The notes beneath the pieces were generated by a model, which did not search any database, was not told the origin of the DNA, and saw only the letters and a program-made list of their open reading frames with translations. From IMG/VR virus record IMGVR_UViG_3300045051_000720, positions 124,001 to 188,000 of that record: 64,000 bases of DNA; one strand, 5' to 3'. This document shows, one piece after another, positions 8,818-15,641 of this stretch. This DNA is from a virus. Numbering within the stretch: the stretch's first letter is position 1; every line of letters starts with the position of its first letter. The translations under genes and the position numbers were made by a program.

Positions 8818-8849
8818 CTTGACCATCCAACCCCGCTACTCTGCCCCTA
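8814..8849 (+). promoter_or_regulatory. Leaderless promoter of the 8.85-12.6 kb operon
   Basis: TTGACT at 8814, 17-bp spacer with TCCAAC, TACTCT at 8837, seven bases to ATG 8850. Confidence 0.7.
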
Positions 8850-9092
8850 ATGGACCTGACCGATCACTACACCACCCTCCTCGCTGAACTCGACAAGACC
8901 CTTTCGCTTGTCCGGTCCTTCTGGATCGAGTCGCGGGACGAGTTCGAGAAGCGGAAGAATCAGAAACGGCTGGATGAGCTACTCGATGAGCGGTTGCGCC
9001 TCATGCGTGCGCGCGACGCGGCAGAGGCCACAAAAAGACCGGTAGAGACACCCTTTGTCAAAAGCGTCAAGGTCAAGAAGGAGGCGAGATGA
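8850..9092 (+). CDS. Hypothetical charged helical protein, 80 aa
   Basis: First gene of a ten-gene overlapping chain. Rich in Arg, Lys, Glu and Leu and predicted by eye to be mostly helical (KRLDELLDERLRLMRAR), possibly a short coiled coil. Confidence 0.6.
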   Translation: MDLTDHYTTLLAELDKTLSLVRSFWIESRDEFEKRKNQKRLDELLDERLRLMRARDAAEATKRPVETPFVKSVKVKKEAR

Positions 9093-9523
9093 CCCCCTTC
9101 GCCTACCATGTGACCGTTTGCTCGTGGGGCGAGATCGATTGGGAGAAGATCACACCCACCCTGCGCGCCGCCGTCCAGCGCATCATCACTGATTGCGAAC
9201 CCGACTGGGTCAGTCGCGAGAAGATTGATTTGCGCGCTTGCTTTGCTGATGAGACCGAGGTTAAGCTGGACATGTCGCTTCTCCGCGCCAAGGTCGATCT
9301 GGACATGGATGCTATCCGCGCCGAGGCTGAGGCCGCCATTGCCGAGAATGCGCGCGAGCAGGCTAAATGGCTCAAAACCATCAAGGGCACGGTCACCGGC
9401 TCGCCGTGGCTGTGCGATATGGGGTTGGACGATGTGGTCGCGGGTATGGTAGAGCAGCGCGAGTGGCGGTGGAAGACGATGGAGGAGATGGACTGGGACG
9501 CGTTGGAGGCATCGCGAGTATGA
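9089..9523 (+). CDS. Hypothetical protein, 144 aa
   Basis: Coupled by ATGA. Acidic, with a central run of alternating helix-forming residues (DMDAIRAEAEAAIAEN) and Trp residues near both ends. Family not recognised. Confidence 0.6.
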   Translation: MTPFAYHVTVCSWGEIDWEKITPTLRAAVQRIITDCEPDWVSREKIDLRACFADETEVKLDMSLLRAKVDLDMDAIRAEAEAAIAENAREQAKWLKTIKGTVTGSPWLCDMGLDDVVAGMVEQREWRWKTMEEMDWDALEASRV

Positions 9524-9762
9524 TCACCCCCAAAACCGACGCCGATCTCCTCGCGTGCTATCGCGAGATGGTACTCAATCTGATGGGTCGGTTAGACCCC
9601 TATGGTCTGCCTCTCACGCCCGATGAGCAGGCCACTTTTATCCGCAGCGCCCTTTGGCAGGCCAAAACGATTCATGACAGCGAACCCTTCCTGCGCGGGC
9701 GGGTGGTGGAGACGCTGGACAAGGCAGTCGCTTTGAATCGACCCAAGACCAAGTCTTCATGA
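9520..9762 (+). CDS. Hypothetical protein, 80 aa
   Basis: Start ATG 9520 overlaps the previous TGA; a longer upstream extension of the frame only shadows the preceding gene. No motif seen. Confidence 0.6.
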   Translation: MITPKTDADLLACYREMVLNLMGRLDPYGLPLTPDEQATFIRSALWQAKTIHDSEPFLRGRVVETLDKAVALNRPKTKSS

Positions 9763-10097
9763 GCGAACCCCTCTCCTCCACCGATCCCCTCGTCATCGCG
9801 ACCCATGCCAAGTGGCTCGCTGCCGCCGAGAAAGGTCCGATTCCGGTCATCACCTGTGACGCAGATCTGATGGGCTATCTCGGTTTCACCGCGCGCGAGC
9901 AAGACTTGATTGCCACAGCCGCCAAGGAGCGCGGCTTATCCGTGCCCGAGTGGATGGCCCAAATCGTGGGCCGTCTCGCTAATCTGGGAGCCCCTTTTGA
10001 CTGTGGGCACCGCGGATTCCTATCCATCTACCCTCGCCCAGACGGCGGCACCCAATGCACCGCCTGCTCCAATGCTGCGCGTAATCTCGTTTCATGA
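9759..10097 (+). CDS. Hypothetical protein with C-terminal zinc-like site
   Basis: 112 residues, coupled by ATGA. The last 30 residues contain DCGHRG and CTACSNA, giving C-x-H plus C-x2-C, a plausible treble-clef zinc site. Function unknown. Confidence 0.6.
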   Translation: MSEPLSSTDPLVIATHAKWLAAAEKGPIPVITCDADLMGYLGFTAREQDLIATAAKERGLSVPEWMAQIVGRLANLGAPFDCGHRGFLSIYPRPDGGTQCTACSNAARNLVS

Positions 10098-10366
10098 CCT
10101 TCAACATCAACAACCATGTTCGTGTCCGTCTCACGGACCTCGGACGCCAGATTCACCGCGCCGACTACGACGACCTCGTCAAACTCTGTGGTCATGTGCC
10201 CTATCCCTACACACCCGTTGCCGAGGACAAGGACGGATGGTCTGAGTGGCAGGCGTGGTGTCTTATGAGCCTGTTTGGCAAGCACTTGGGCAACGGGCGT
10301 CCGTTGCCGTTTGAGACTGTCATCCGCATTGAGGCTGTAGAGGAGACTGCAACAGAGCCATCATGA
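10094..10366 (+). CDS. Hypothetical protein, 90 aa
   Basis: Coupled by ATGA. It begins like a small beta-rich domain (NNHVRVRLTDLGRQI). No known family recognised. Confidence 0.55.
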   Translation: MTFNINNHVRVRLTDLGRQIHRADYDDLVKLCGHVPYPYTPVAEDKDGWSEWQAWCLMSLFGKHLGNGRPLPFETVIRIEAVEETATEPS

Positions 10367-10629
10367 GCGAACCTAGTCAGGGTTGGGCTCCTCGCCTCGT
10401 CGCCAAGTGGTGCGACAACCGCGCCGCGCGCACCGAAGCCAAGCTGATCAAGCGGTGCCGCAGTGCCTATCGGGCTGGACCACTGGTGGAACCCGTCAAC
10501 CGCTTTGCCGATCTACTGGAGGAGCAGGTCAAGCGGAACACCGCCGAGTGGCGCAGGTTAGCCACACTGATGCGCGCGCAAGCGGACGAAGCCGCGACCG
10601 CGGGAGTGGCACCGAGCGTTCTAACATGA
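10363..10629 (+). CDS. Hypothetical basic helical protein, 88 aa
   Basis: Coupled by ATGA. Arg-rich N-terminal half (RTEAKLIKRCRSAYR) followed by an amphipathic helix. Possibly nucleic-acid binding, by composition only. Confidence 0.55.
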   Translation: MSEPSQGWAPRLVAKWCDNRAARTEAKLIKRCRSAYRAGPLVEPVNRFADLLEEQVKRNTAEWRRLATLMRAQADEAATAGVAPSVLT

Positions 10630-11318
10630 CCAAACCCTACTGCTACCACACCCCCGCGGAGGTCCGTGAGTCGGGCCTTCTCTCTGGTCGCATTGACGCC
10701 ATCGAGGCCGAGATCGAGTCCCGCATCTCCGAGCCGCGCACAGCCGATGGTAAGGTCATTACCAGTGCCAAGCTGGCGGCGTTTCCAGACGGCACGCTTC
10801 TGCTCTACCCCCGCATGGACCACGACCCTGAGGGTCGCTACATCCGGCGCGAGCTGATGGCGGCAGTGCTCACCCCCGACGAGTTAAAACTGGTCAACGA
10901 CCATTGTCTCAGCGCGCAGAGCGCGGCGCGTGATTTGGCGCGGCTGGAAAAGGCGACCAAGCTGGACCACTGGGATGGGTGGGTCACAGATGGGGATGGG
11001 TTCTGGGACTCGGTCGAGAGCTATCTCGACGAGAAGGGTGACGAGATCGAAACCGGCGCGGAGGAGGCGGTACCGCTATACCTGTGGGTCGCCGTACCCC
11101 AACAGGTTGTACCCCACCTTGACGTGGCGGGTGTGGTCGAGCATTGGATTGACGATCGGGGATGGGAAGACTGCGACCTCGGCGCGTTCGAGGGAGTCGA
11201 AACCCTCCAAGCCGCACTGGATGCCTTTGTGCAGGCCAATGCCAAGGTGGTGTCGTACAGCTCCGATTACACACGCGCCGTGATGCTCAACAGCTATCTT
11301 GCCCATGACCCTCGCTGA
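10626..11318 (+). CDS. Hypothetical acidic protein, 230 aa
   Basis: Start taken at ATG 10626 (ATGA overlap). Strongly acidic, Trp-rich middle (DHWDGWVTDGDGFWDSV). The longest unknown of this operon. No catalytic motif recognised. Confidence 0.6.
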   Translation: MTKPYCYHTPAEVRESGLLSGRIDAIEAEIESRISEPRTADGKVITSAKLAAFPDGTLLLYPRMDHDPEGRYIRRELMAAVLTPDELKLVNDHCLSAQSAARDLARLEKATKLDHWDGWVTDGDGFWDSVESYLDEKGDEIETGAEEAVPLYLWVAVPQQVVPHLDVAGVVEHWIDDRGWEDCDLGAFEGVETLQAALDAFVQANAKVVSYSSDYTRAVMLNSYLAHDPR

Positions 11319-11919
11319 ACGCTGCTTCGACCGTTCGCTCGCCGACGATGAGTTGTTTGATACCCTCCAAACCCTCCTTGGGGGATTGTCAACCGATCAG
11401 TGCCTCGAACCCGGCTTTGAGTGGCGGGTGACAGATTGCTGGGTGGACCCGTATGACGGGTCGGTGGAGATCGTCATACCGGAGGGACAGTCTGGGCTGA
11501 CGCGCGAGACCGCAGACAAGGTTCTCGCGTTGGGATTCGACATGGTCTACGAGAACCCACCCGCGCAAGAGAGAGCGATCGTATGGACCACTGGCGACGC
11601 GAGTTGGGCCGCCAACAAGTGGCGTGCGACCAGTGACAGGTGGGAGATAGCCAAGCTGCGCGCCCAACAGGAGGGGACCATCACCATCCCCACCGCCCCG
11701 CCGCGCGAACTGCTGGTCAGCATGGCGATGCGATTGTATCACGATTTCGGCATCGACCGTGACCCCGAGACTGATGGTGCCATCTACGGAGGCTGGTCTC
11801 CGGCCGAGCGCGAGGCTGTGCTTATCGAGATGGCTCAGCTCTATGAAGAGGTTGCCGGCAAGGGGTTCTATCAGTGGGATGGGGAACCCAACCAGCGTGA
11901 CGGCCTTTACAACCTATGA
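11305..11919 (+). CDS. Hypothetical protein, 204 aa
   Basis: ATG 11305 is preferred; a TTG two codons upstream is possible. It overlaps the preceding gene by 14 bp. It contains WRVTDCWVDPYDGSVEIV near residue 40, a beta-hairpin-like stretch. Family unknown. Confidence 0.6.
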   Translation: MTLAERCFDRSLADDELFDTLQTLLGGLSTDQCLEPGFEWRVTDCWVDPYDGSVEIVIPEGQSGLTRETADKVLALGFDMVYENPPAQERAIVWTTGDASWAANKWRATSDRWEIAKLRAQQEGTITIPTAPPRELLVSMAMRLYHDFGIDRDPETDGAIYGGWSPAEREAVLIEMAQLYEEVAGKGFYQWDGEPNQRDGLYNL

Positions 11920-12158
11920 GTCGCGTACCCCGATCGTTAGTAGAGTTGTTAGCCATGCCCGCGCCCCATGCGACCCATATCGTCGAGGCGTCGGCCGATG
12001 AACCGCGCTTCAGTATCAAGGCCGGCGACCGTTTCGAGGCTTATCCCTATGTCATGGACCCAACCGACAAATGGGTGTTGGTGCGTCGTGTGAGTGATGG
12101 TTATGAGCCCCACTGTACCGCCTATCGCAGTCAAGTCAAGATCGTTTCACGCTTATGA
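11916..12158 (+). CDS. Hypothetical protein, 80 aa
   Basis: Coupled by ATGA. It reads as a small SH3/OB-like beta domain (AGDRFEAYPYVMDP, KWVLVRRV), by eye only. Confidence 0.5.
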   Translation: MSRVPRSLVELLAMPAPHATHIVEASADEPRFSIKAGDRFEAYPYVMDPTDKWVLVRRVSDGYEPHCTAYRSQVKIVSRL

Positions 12159-12376
12159 CCCAACGCTATATCCTCGACATCGATCCCAACTGTTGCTATG
12201 TTCTCGTCCCGGTAGAACACCGCCGCAAATGGTTGCGGTGGGTCAGCGCGAACGATCAAAACGCCGACTACACCCTGCCCGCCTACGCGATCCCTCTGCG
12301 CGGCCGGTGTCGGGGTGATGGCTCGGCGGTGACGTTCACGGACCCGGCTGACCTCAAAGGCAATCCCCTCACATGA
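12155..12376 (+). CDS. Conserved-looking small phage protein, 73 aa
   Basis: Coupled by ATGA. CYVLVPVEHRRKW near the start and VTFTDPADL near the end resemble a recurrent small phage family of unknown role. Confidence 0.5.
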   Translation: MTQRYILDIDPNCCYVLVPVEHRRKWLRWVSANDQNADYTLPAYAIPLRGRCRGDGSAVTFTDPADLKGNPLT

Positions 12377-12588
12377 TCCCCGATACCCTCATCACCAAGC
12401 CCGGGCGGGTTGCCCGTCTCTGTCAGAACCAACGATTGCTCACCAAACTGGCCGACCAGATTGGCGAGGCCCTGATGAAGGGGGATTGGTTGGCCATTGA
12501 GGGACTGGCTGATCAGGTCGTGGTCGTGGGCAACGACCTCGGCCTCGACGCCTATGAGGTAGACAAGGTCGAGAGGGGGGCGCGGTGA
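12373..12588 (+). CDS. Hypothetical protein, 71 aa
   Basis: Last gene of the operon. Its TGA sits in GTGAGCAT, which looks like the original coupled GTG start of the polymerase gene before the GIY-YIG insertion. Confidence 0.55.
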   Translation: MIPDTLITKPGRVARLCQNQRLLTKLADQIGEALMKGDWLAIEGLADQVVVVGNDLGLDAYEVDKVERGAR

Positions 12589-12592
12589 GCAT
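12586..12592 (+). repeat. Left copy of 7-bp direct repeat TGAGCAT
   Basis: The same seven bases recur at 13680-13686, exactly where the polymerase gene now begins. The pair brackets the GIY-YIG gene and its AT-rich upstream region. Confidence 0.5.
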
Positions 12593-12710
12593 GATGCCCT
12601 GTCTTTGTCTCACATTATAGCATTACCGTAACTCGTTTGGATGGCTAGACTTATATCGTATCCATCCGCTTTGTGTATCACAATATGTTCTTGTCGGTGT
12701 ATAGCGTGAT
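12593..12710. promoter_or_regulatory. AT-rich region upstream of GIY-YIG gene
   Basis: About 120 bp with no gene. Markedly AT-richer than its surroundings, with candidate -10 boxes CATTATAG and TATCGTAT. It probably carries the endonuclease's own promoter and arrived with it. Confidence 0.4.
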
Positions 12711-13682
12711 ATGCCACGCAAACGTGAGCGTTTTATCAAATGTGTTTACCTCGTCGGGTTCAAAGGTACACACAAGGTGTACATCGGGTCTAGCACACGT
12801 TGGCCATACCGGGCACGCGAACATCGCACAAATTTGCGTTTGGGTAAGCATCATAACGTCTATCTTCAACGCGCATATGCCGTCTACGGTCCTGAGGTAT
12901 GGGTTGAGGAATTAGAGCGTTTTGACGATGTGATAGCGATGCGCTACGGCGAACAAAAATGGATGGCTTTCTACCATAGTGACGACTCGAACTACGGTTA
13001 CAATCTTGTCCCAGAGGTAGTCAAATTCGGGACCTGTGGTTATCAATATACCCAAGCACAACGCACCGCGATGAGTCAGAAAAACAAAGAGAGGATGCAA
13101 GATTCAAAGGCTCGCCAAAAGGTGGCTAGTGGAGTTGCTCGCGTGTGGCGATACCAACCAGAGGTTTATCTTCAGAATCGAGTCGCGGCCAAAGAGTATG
13201 ATCTTTACGATCCGGAGGGATGCCGCGTGCATATCTGTGATCTTGGTCGATTTTGTCGAGAGCGCGGCTTGGTTTACGAAAAAATGTATAAGGTCGCTTC
13301 GGGGGTACGGATTGAATATGAAGGGTGGAAGCTGTATCCTGACCGTAAGAACAAGGTGAAGAAACCTTATGCGCTTATTAGCCCGTGGGGCGAGCGTTTT
13401 GAGGGCGTCGGGCTGCGCGCGTTCGCACTAAAGATGGGTTTACATCCTCGTACTATCGCCCTCGTCGTTCAAAAGCGAGTTAAGACGCACAAAGGATGGC
13501 GATGCGCTGACGTATCCGCCGATTGCGCTTTGGCCCATAAGGGACGCGACTATACGCTTATTGGTCCGTCAGGTGAGGAGATTCGTATCAATAACCTCAC
13601 GGCCTATTGCCGTAAGCACGGTTTATCATATGATATTATTCGCCACGGTGGACTGTCCCGGGGGTGGAAACGTAAAGAATGA
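12711..13682 (+). CDS. GIY-YIG homing endonuclease
   Basis: 323 residues. The N terminus has the GIY-YIG signature in variant form (KCVYLVGFKG followed by KVYIGSSTRW), then Arg in RAREH and the NLRLGKH segment. NYGYNLVPE closes the catalytic domain. The C-terminal two thirds hold repeated modules (YDPEGCRVHICDLGRFCRE, LISPWGERFEGV, LIGPSGEEIRI), like NUMOD-type DNA-recognition repeats in phage homing endonucleases. Codon and base use are more AT-rich than neighbours. Its stop overlaps the start of the polymerase PHP gene, and TGAGCAT duplications flank it, so it appears to be an insertion at the 5' end of a replication gene. Confidence 0.88.
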   Translation: MPRKRERFIKCVYLVGFKGTHKVYIGSSTRWPYRAREHRTNLRLGKHHNVYLQRAYAVYGPEVWVEELERFDDVIAMRYGEQKWMAFYHSDDSNYGYNLVPEVVKFGTCGYQYTQAQRTAMSQKNKERMQDSKARQKVASGVARVWRYQPEVYLQNRVAAKEYDLYDPEGCRVHICDLGRFCRERGLVYEKMYKVASGVRIEYEGWKLYPDRKNKVKKPYALISPWGERFEGVGLRAFALKMGLHPRTIALVVQKRVKTHKGWRCADVSADCALAHKGRDYTLIGPSGEEIRINNLTAYCRKHGLSYDIIRHGGLSRGWKRKE

Positions 13683-14458
13683 GCATACTACCGATATTCA
13701 CGTCTCACTACAGTGTCGGACATTCACTTCTCACCCTAGAGGAGCCCGGCAAGGGGAAGGCTGGCGGTCCCGTTAGTGTGTTTGACCTCGCACAAAGCGT
13801 TGGGCTGAAGGAGGTTGTGCTCGTTGACGGGAGACCTGACGGCTTTGTACAGGCCTATAAGGTGTCGACCAAGATGGGGGTCAAGCTGTGCTTCGGGATC
13901 AAGATGGTCGTTTGCGCCAACGCGGAGGACAAAAGCGATGACAGTCTCAGGTCGGAGTCGAAGGCTGTTGTGTTTGCGCGCGATACGGAGGGGTACCACA
14001 AGCTGGTGTCTGTCTGGAACCGTGCCAGCACGGCGGGTTTTTACTACTCGGCCCGCACGTCGTGGGCGTGGCTCAAGGAGCAGTGGTCGGATCATCTCTT
14101 GCTCGCTCTCCCGTGGGCATCGAGCTTCATCGCGCGCAACACGCTGACCTTTAACGCGATTGTTCCCACCCTCCCGGCCGCGCCTTGGGTGTTCAAGGAG
14201 ACTGATACGGATCTGCCCTTCGCCCGCCTCATCGACGCCGCGATAGACCGGTACGTGGCCGACACACCCGGCGCGCAGGTGGTGCCGATGAAGTCAATCT
14301 ACTACGCCCGTGATGAGGACCTGAAGCCCTACGTGGTGCTCCGTGCGATCCACAACAGGGCCACCTTCGAGAGACCCAAGGTGGACCACCTCAGCTCATG
14401 CGCTTTTTCCTTCCAACGCTGGAGGACCCTATGCCAACCCACACCCTCAACGGCGTAA
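13679..14458 (+). CDS. DNA polymerase III alpha, separate PHP-domain gene
   Basis: 259 residues corresponding to the N-terminal PHP domain of bacterial DnaE. It has SHYSVGHSLLTLEEPGK, SVFDLAQSVGLKEVVLVDG, then GVKLCFGIKMVVCA and EGYHKLVSVWNRA, in DnaE order. The canonical metal-binding TDHGN is replaced by VDGRPD, so metal-dependent activity is probably lost. The frame stops near VDHLSSCAF, about where the PHP domain joins the palm in DnaE, and no intein-like Cys-led sequence follows. The polymerase core is a separate gene 1.2 kb downstream. ATG 13679 overlaps the GIY-YIG stop; the pre-insertion start was probably a GTG. Confidence 0.75.
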   Translation: MSILPIFTSHYSVGHSLLTLEEPGKGKAGGPVSVFDLAQSVGLKEVVLVDGRPDGFVQAYKVSTKMGVKLCFGIKMVVCANAEDKSDDSLRSESKAVVFARDTEGYHKLVSVWNRASTAGFYYSARTSWAWLKEQWSDHLLLALPWASSFIARNTLTFNAIVPTLPAAPWVFKETDTDLPFARLIDAAIDRYVADTPGAQVVPMKSIYYARDEDLKPYVVLRAIHNRATFERPKVDHLSSCAFSFQRWRTLCQPTPSTA

Positions 14459-14646
14459 CCTTTTCGCGCGACACCTTCATCACGTACTACGTGGCGGCGT
14501 GGCTGGCGTCGTGGTCTTCGCAAGTGAGGTTCACCGACCACCCCTATCTGAAACCGCACGCGTTCGTCCAGCCGGCAGATGAAGCCCTGCTATGCGCCGA
14601 GGCCGCGTGGGAGGCTCTGGTCGGGTTTCGGTCTGATGCGTCATGA
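14431..14646 (+). CDS. Hypothetical protein, 71 aa
   Basis: Overlaps the end of the PHP gene in another frame. An ATG at 14398 is an alternative start. Trp- and Ala-rich (YYVAAWLASWSS). Unknown; it lies between the polymerase parts. Confidence 0.5.
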   Translation: MPTHTLNGVTFSRDTFITYYVAAWLASWSSQVRFTDHPYLKPHAFVQPADEALLCAEAAWEALVGFRSDAS

Positions 14647-14924
14647 CCGATTTCACTCGTGAGCCGCGCCAGTACGAAGATCCCTCTCAGCTGGTCTTCC
14701 CGCCCGAGCTACTCGCCAAGGCGATCTCAGCCAAGCCCTGTCGTCACCCCCGCACCGCGCGCCGGGTGGGTCCACGCATCCCCGCGCGTTACGGCTCATG
14801 GGCGACCGAGATGTGTTCGCGCTGCATGAGCTGGCGGTACGATCGGGGTGGATGCAAGGGCGATCGGTTCTGGCGCGGGCTGGACGAGATGGTAAGGTTG
14901 CTCCACCGCGAGGATGAGGATTGA
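14643..14924 (+). CDS. Hypothetical protein with zinc-like site, 93 aa
   Basis: Coupled by ATGA. PCRHPRTARR and MCSRCMSW give C-x2-H plus C-x2-C spaced by about 30 residues, a possible zinc ribbon. Its TGA lies inside the TTGACA box of the next promoter. Confidence 0.55.
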   Translation: MTDFTREPRQYEDPSQLVFPPELLAKAISAKPCRHPRTARRVGPRIPARYGSWATEMCSRCMSWRYDRGGCKGDRFWRGLDEMVRLLHREDED

Positions 14925-14955
14925 CATGGGTGGTCAACGTGGCTATGATGAGGTG
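14921..14955 (+). promoter_or_regulatory. Leaderless promoter/operator of polymerase core operon
   Basis: TTGACA at 14921, 17-bp spacer, TATGAT at 14944, six bases to ATG 14956. TTGAC-N7-GTCAA is a perfect dyad. Confidence 0.75.
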
Positions 14956-14991
14956 ATGACGCCCTGTGAACAGATGGAGGAGACGCAGTGA
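14956..14991 (+). CDS. 11-aa leader peptide before the exonuclease
   Basis: The ATG six bases after the -10 box opens an 11-codon frame (MTPCEQMEETQ) whose TGA overlaps the exonuclease GTG (GTGA). The spacing matches the genome's leaderless rule, so ribosomes would start here and reinitiate on the exonuclease. Inferred, not proven. Confidence 0.5.
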   Translation: MTPCEQMEETQ

Positions 14992-15641
14992 TCGGCAGTG
15001 GTCTCACCCGCTATAGCGACGAGGTCTTTCTTTGCTGGGACACCGAGTCGTGCCATCCATCGCTTAATCTTGCTTACGCGCGCCCGTGGGAGCTGACCTA
15101 CGCTCTCGCCACGCTCAAGGGTGGGATTCAATCCATTCATACCCACCTGATCCGCTGGCCCAACATGGTGCTGACGGAGGACAATCCTTCCCTCGCCCAC
15201 TTTGATCCCGTCCGCTACGAACGCGAGGCGCGCGACCCGCGCGAGGTGTACGGAGAGTTCGGCCCGCTCCTGCGCAAGCATCGCTCGGTGTTTCACGGGG
15301 GGTTGGGGTTCGACGTGTACGTCGAGGGCGTCTGGCGGCGCGAGATCGGGCTGCGCGCCGACTATGAGTGGCTGCGCAATCCGGGGTGTCTGGACACCAA
15401 CTGCCTGTCCAAGGCGCTAAAGGGTCAGTGGACCCCCGACACCAGTTCGCCCGAGGCGTTTCTCGCGTGGCAGTATCGGGCTTATCATACCTTTCTCCCC
15501 AAAGGCACCAAGACCAAGTTGGGCGATATGTGCGTTGAGCTAGGTATCGAGTTTGATGCCAAGCAGGCGCACGGGGCCGAATATGACGTTACCCGCACGA
15601 TGGCCCTGCTCAAGGAGCTTGTGTTCAAGATCGAGGTATGA
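14988..15641 (+). CDS. DnaQ-like 3'-5' exonuclease (proofreading)
   Basis: 217 residues of the DEDDh exonuclease fold. CWDTESCHP near residue 16 gives the D-x-E of Exo I, GLGFDVYV gives the Exo II Asp, and HGAEYDVTRTMALLKEL gives the H-x4-D of Exo III. This is the epsilon-type proofreading subunit expected beside a polymerase III alpha. Start is GTG 14988, overlapping the leader peptide's TGA. Its stop is coupled to the polymerase core (ATGA), consistent with equal dosage of the two. Confidence 0.8.
   Translation: MIGSGLTRYSDEVFLCWDTESCHPSLNLAYARPWELTYALATLKGGIQSIHTHLIRWPNMVLTEDNPSLAHFDPVRYEREARDPREVYGEFGPLLRKHRSVFHGGLGFDVYVEGVWRREIGLRADYEWLRNPGCLDTNCLSKALKGQWTPDTSSPEAFLAWQYRAYHTFLPKGTKTKLGDMCVELGIEFDAKQAHGAEYDVTRTMALLKELVFKIEV

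Noticed and set aside
13679-15641. Intein-split DnaE as in cyanobacteria
   Set aside because: Neither the end of the PHP gene nor the start of the core has intein-like sequences (no Cys-led N-intein block, no HN-Cys junction).
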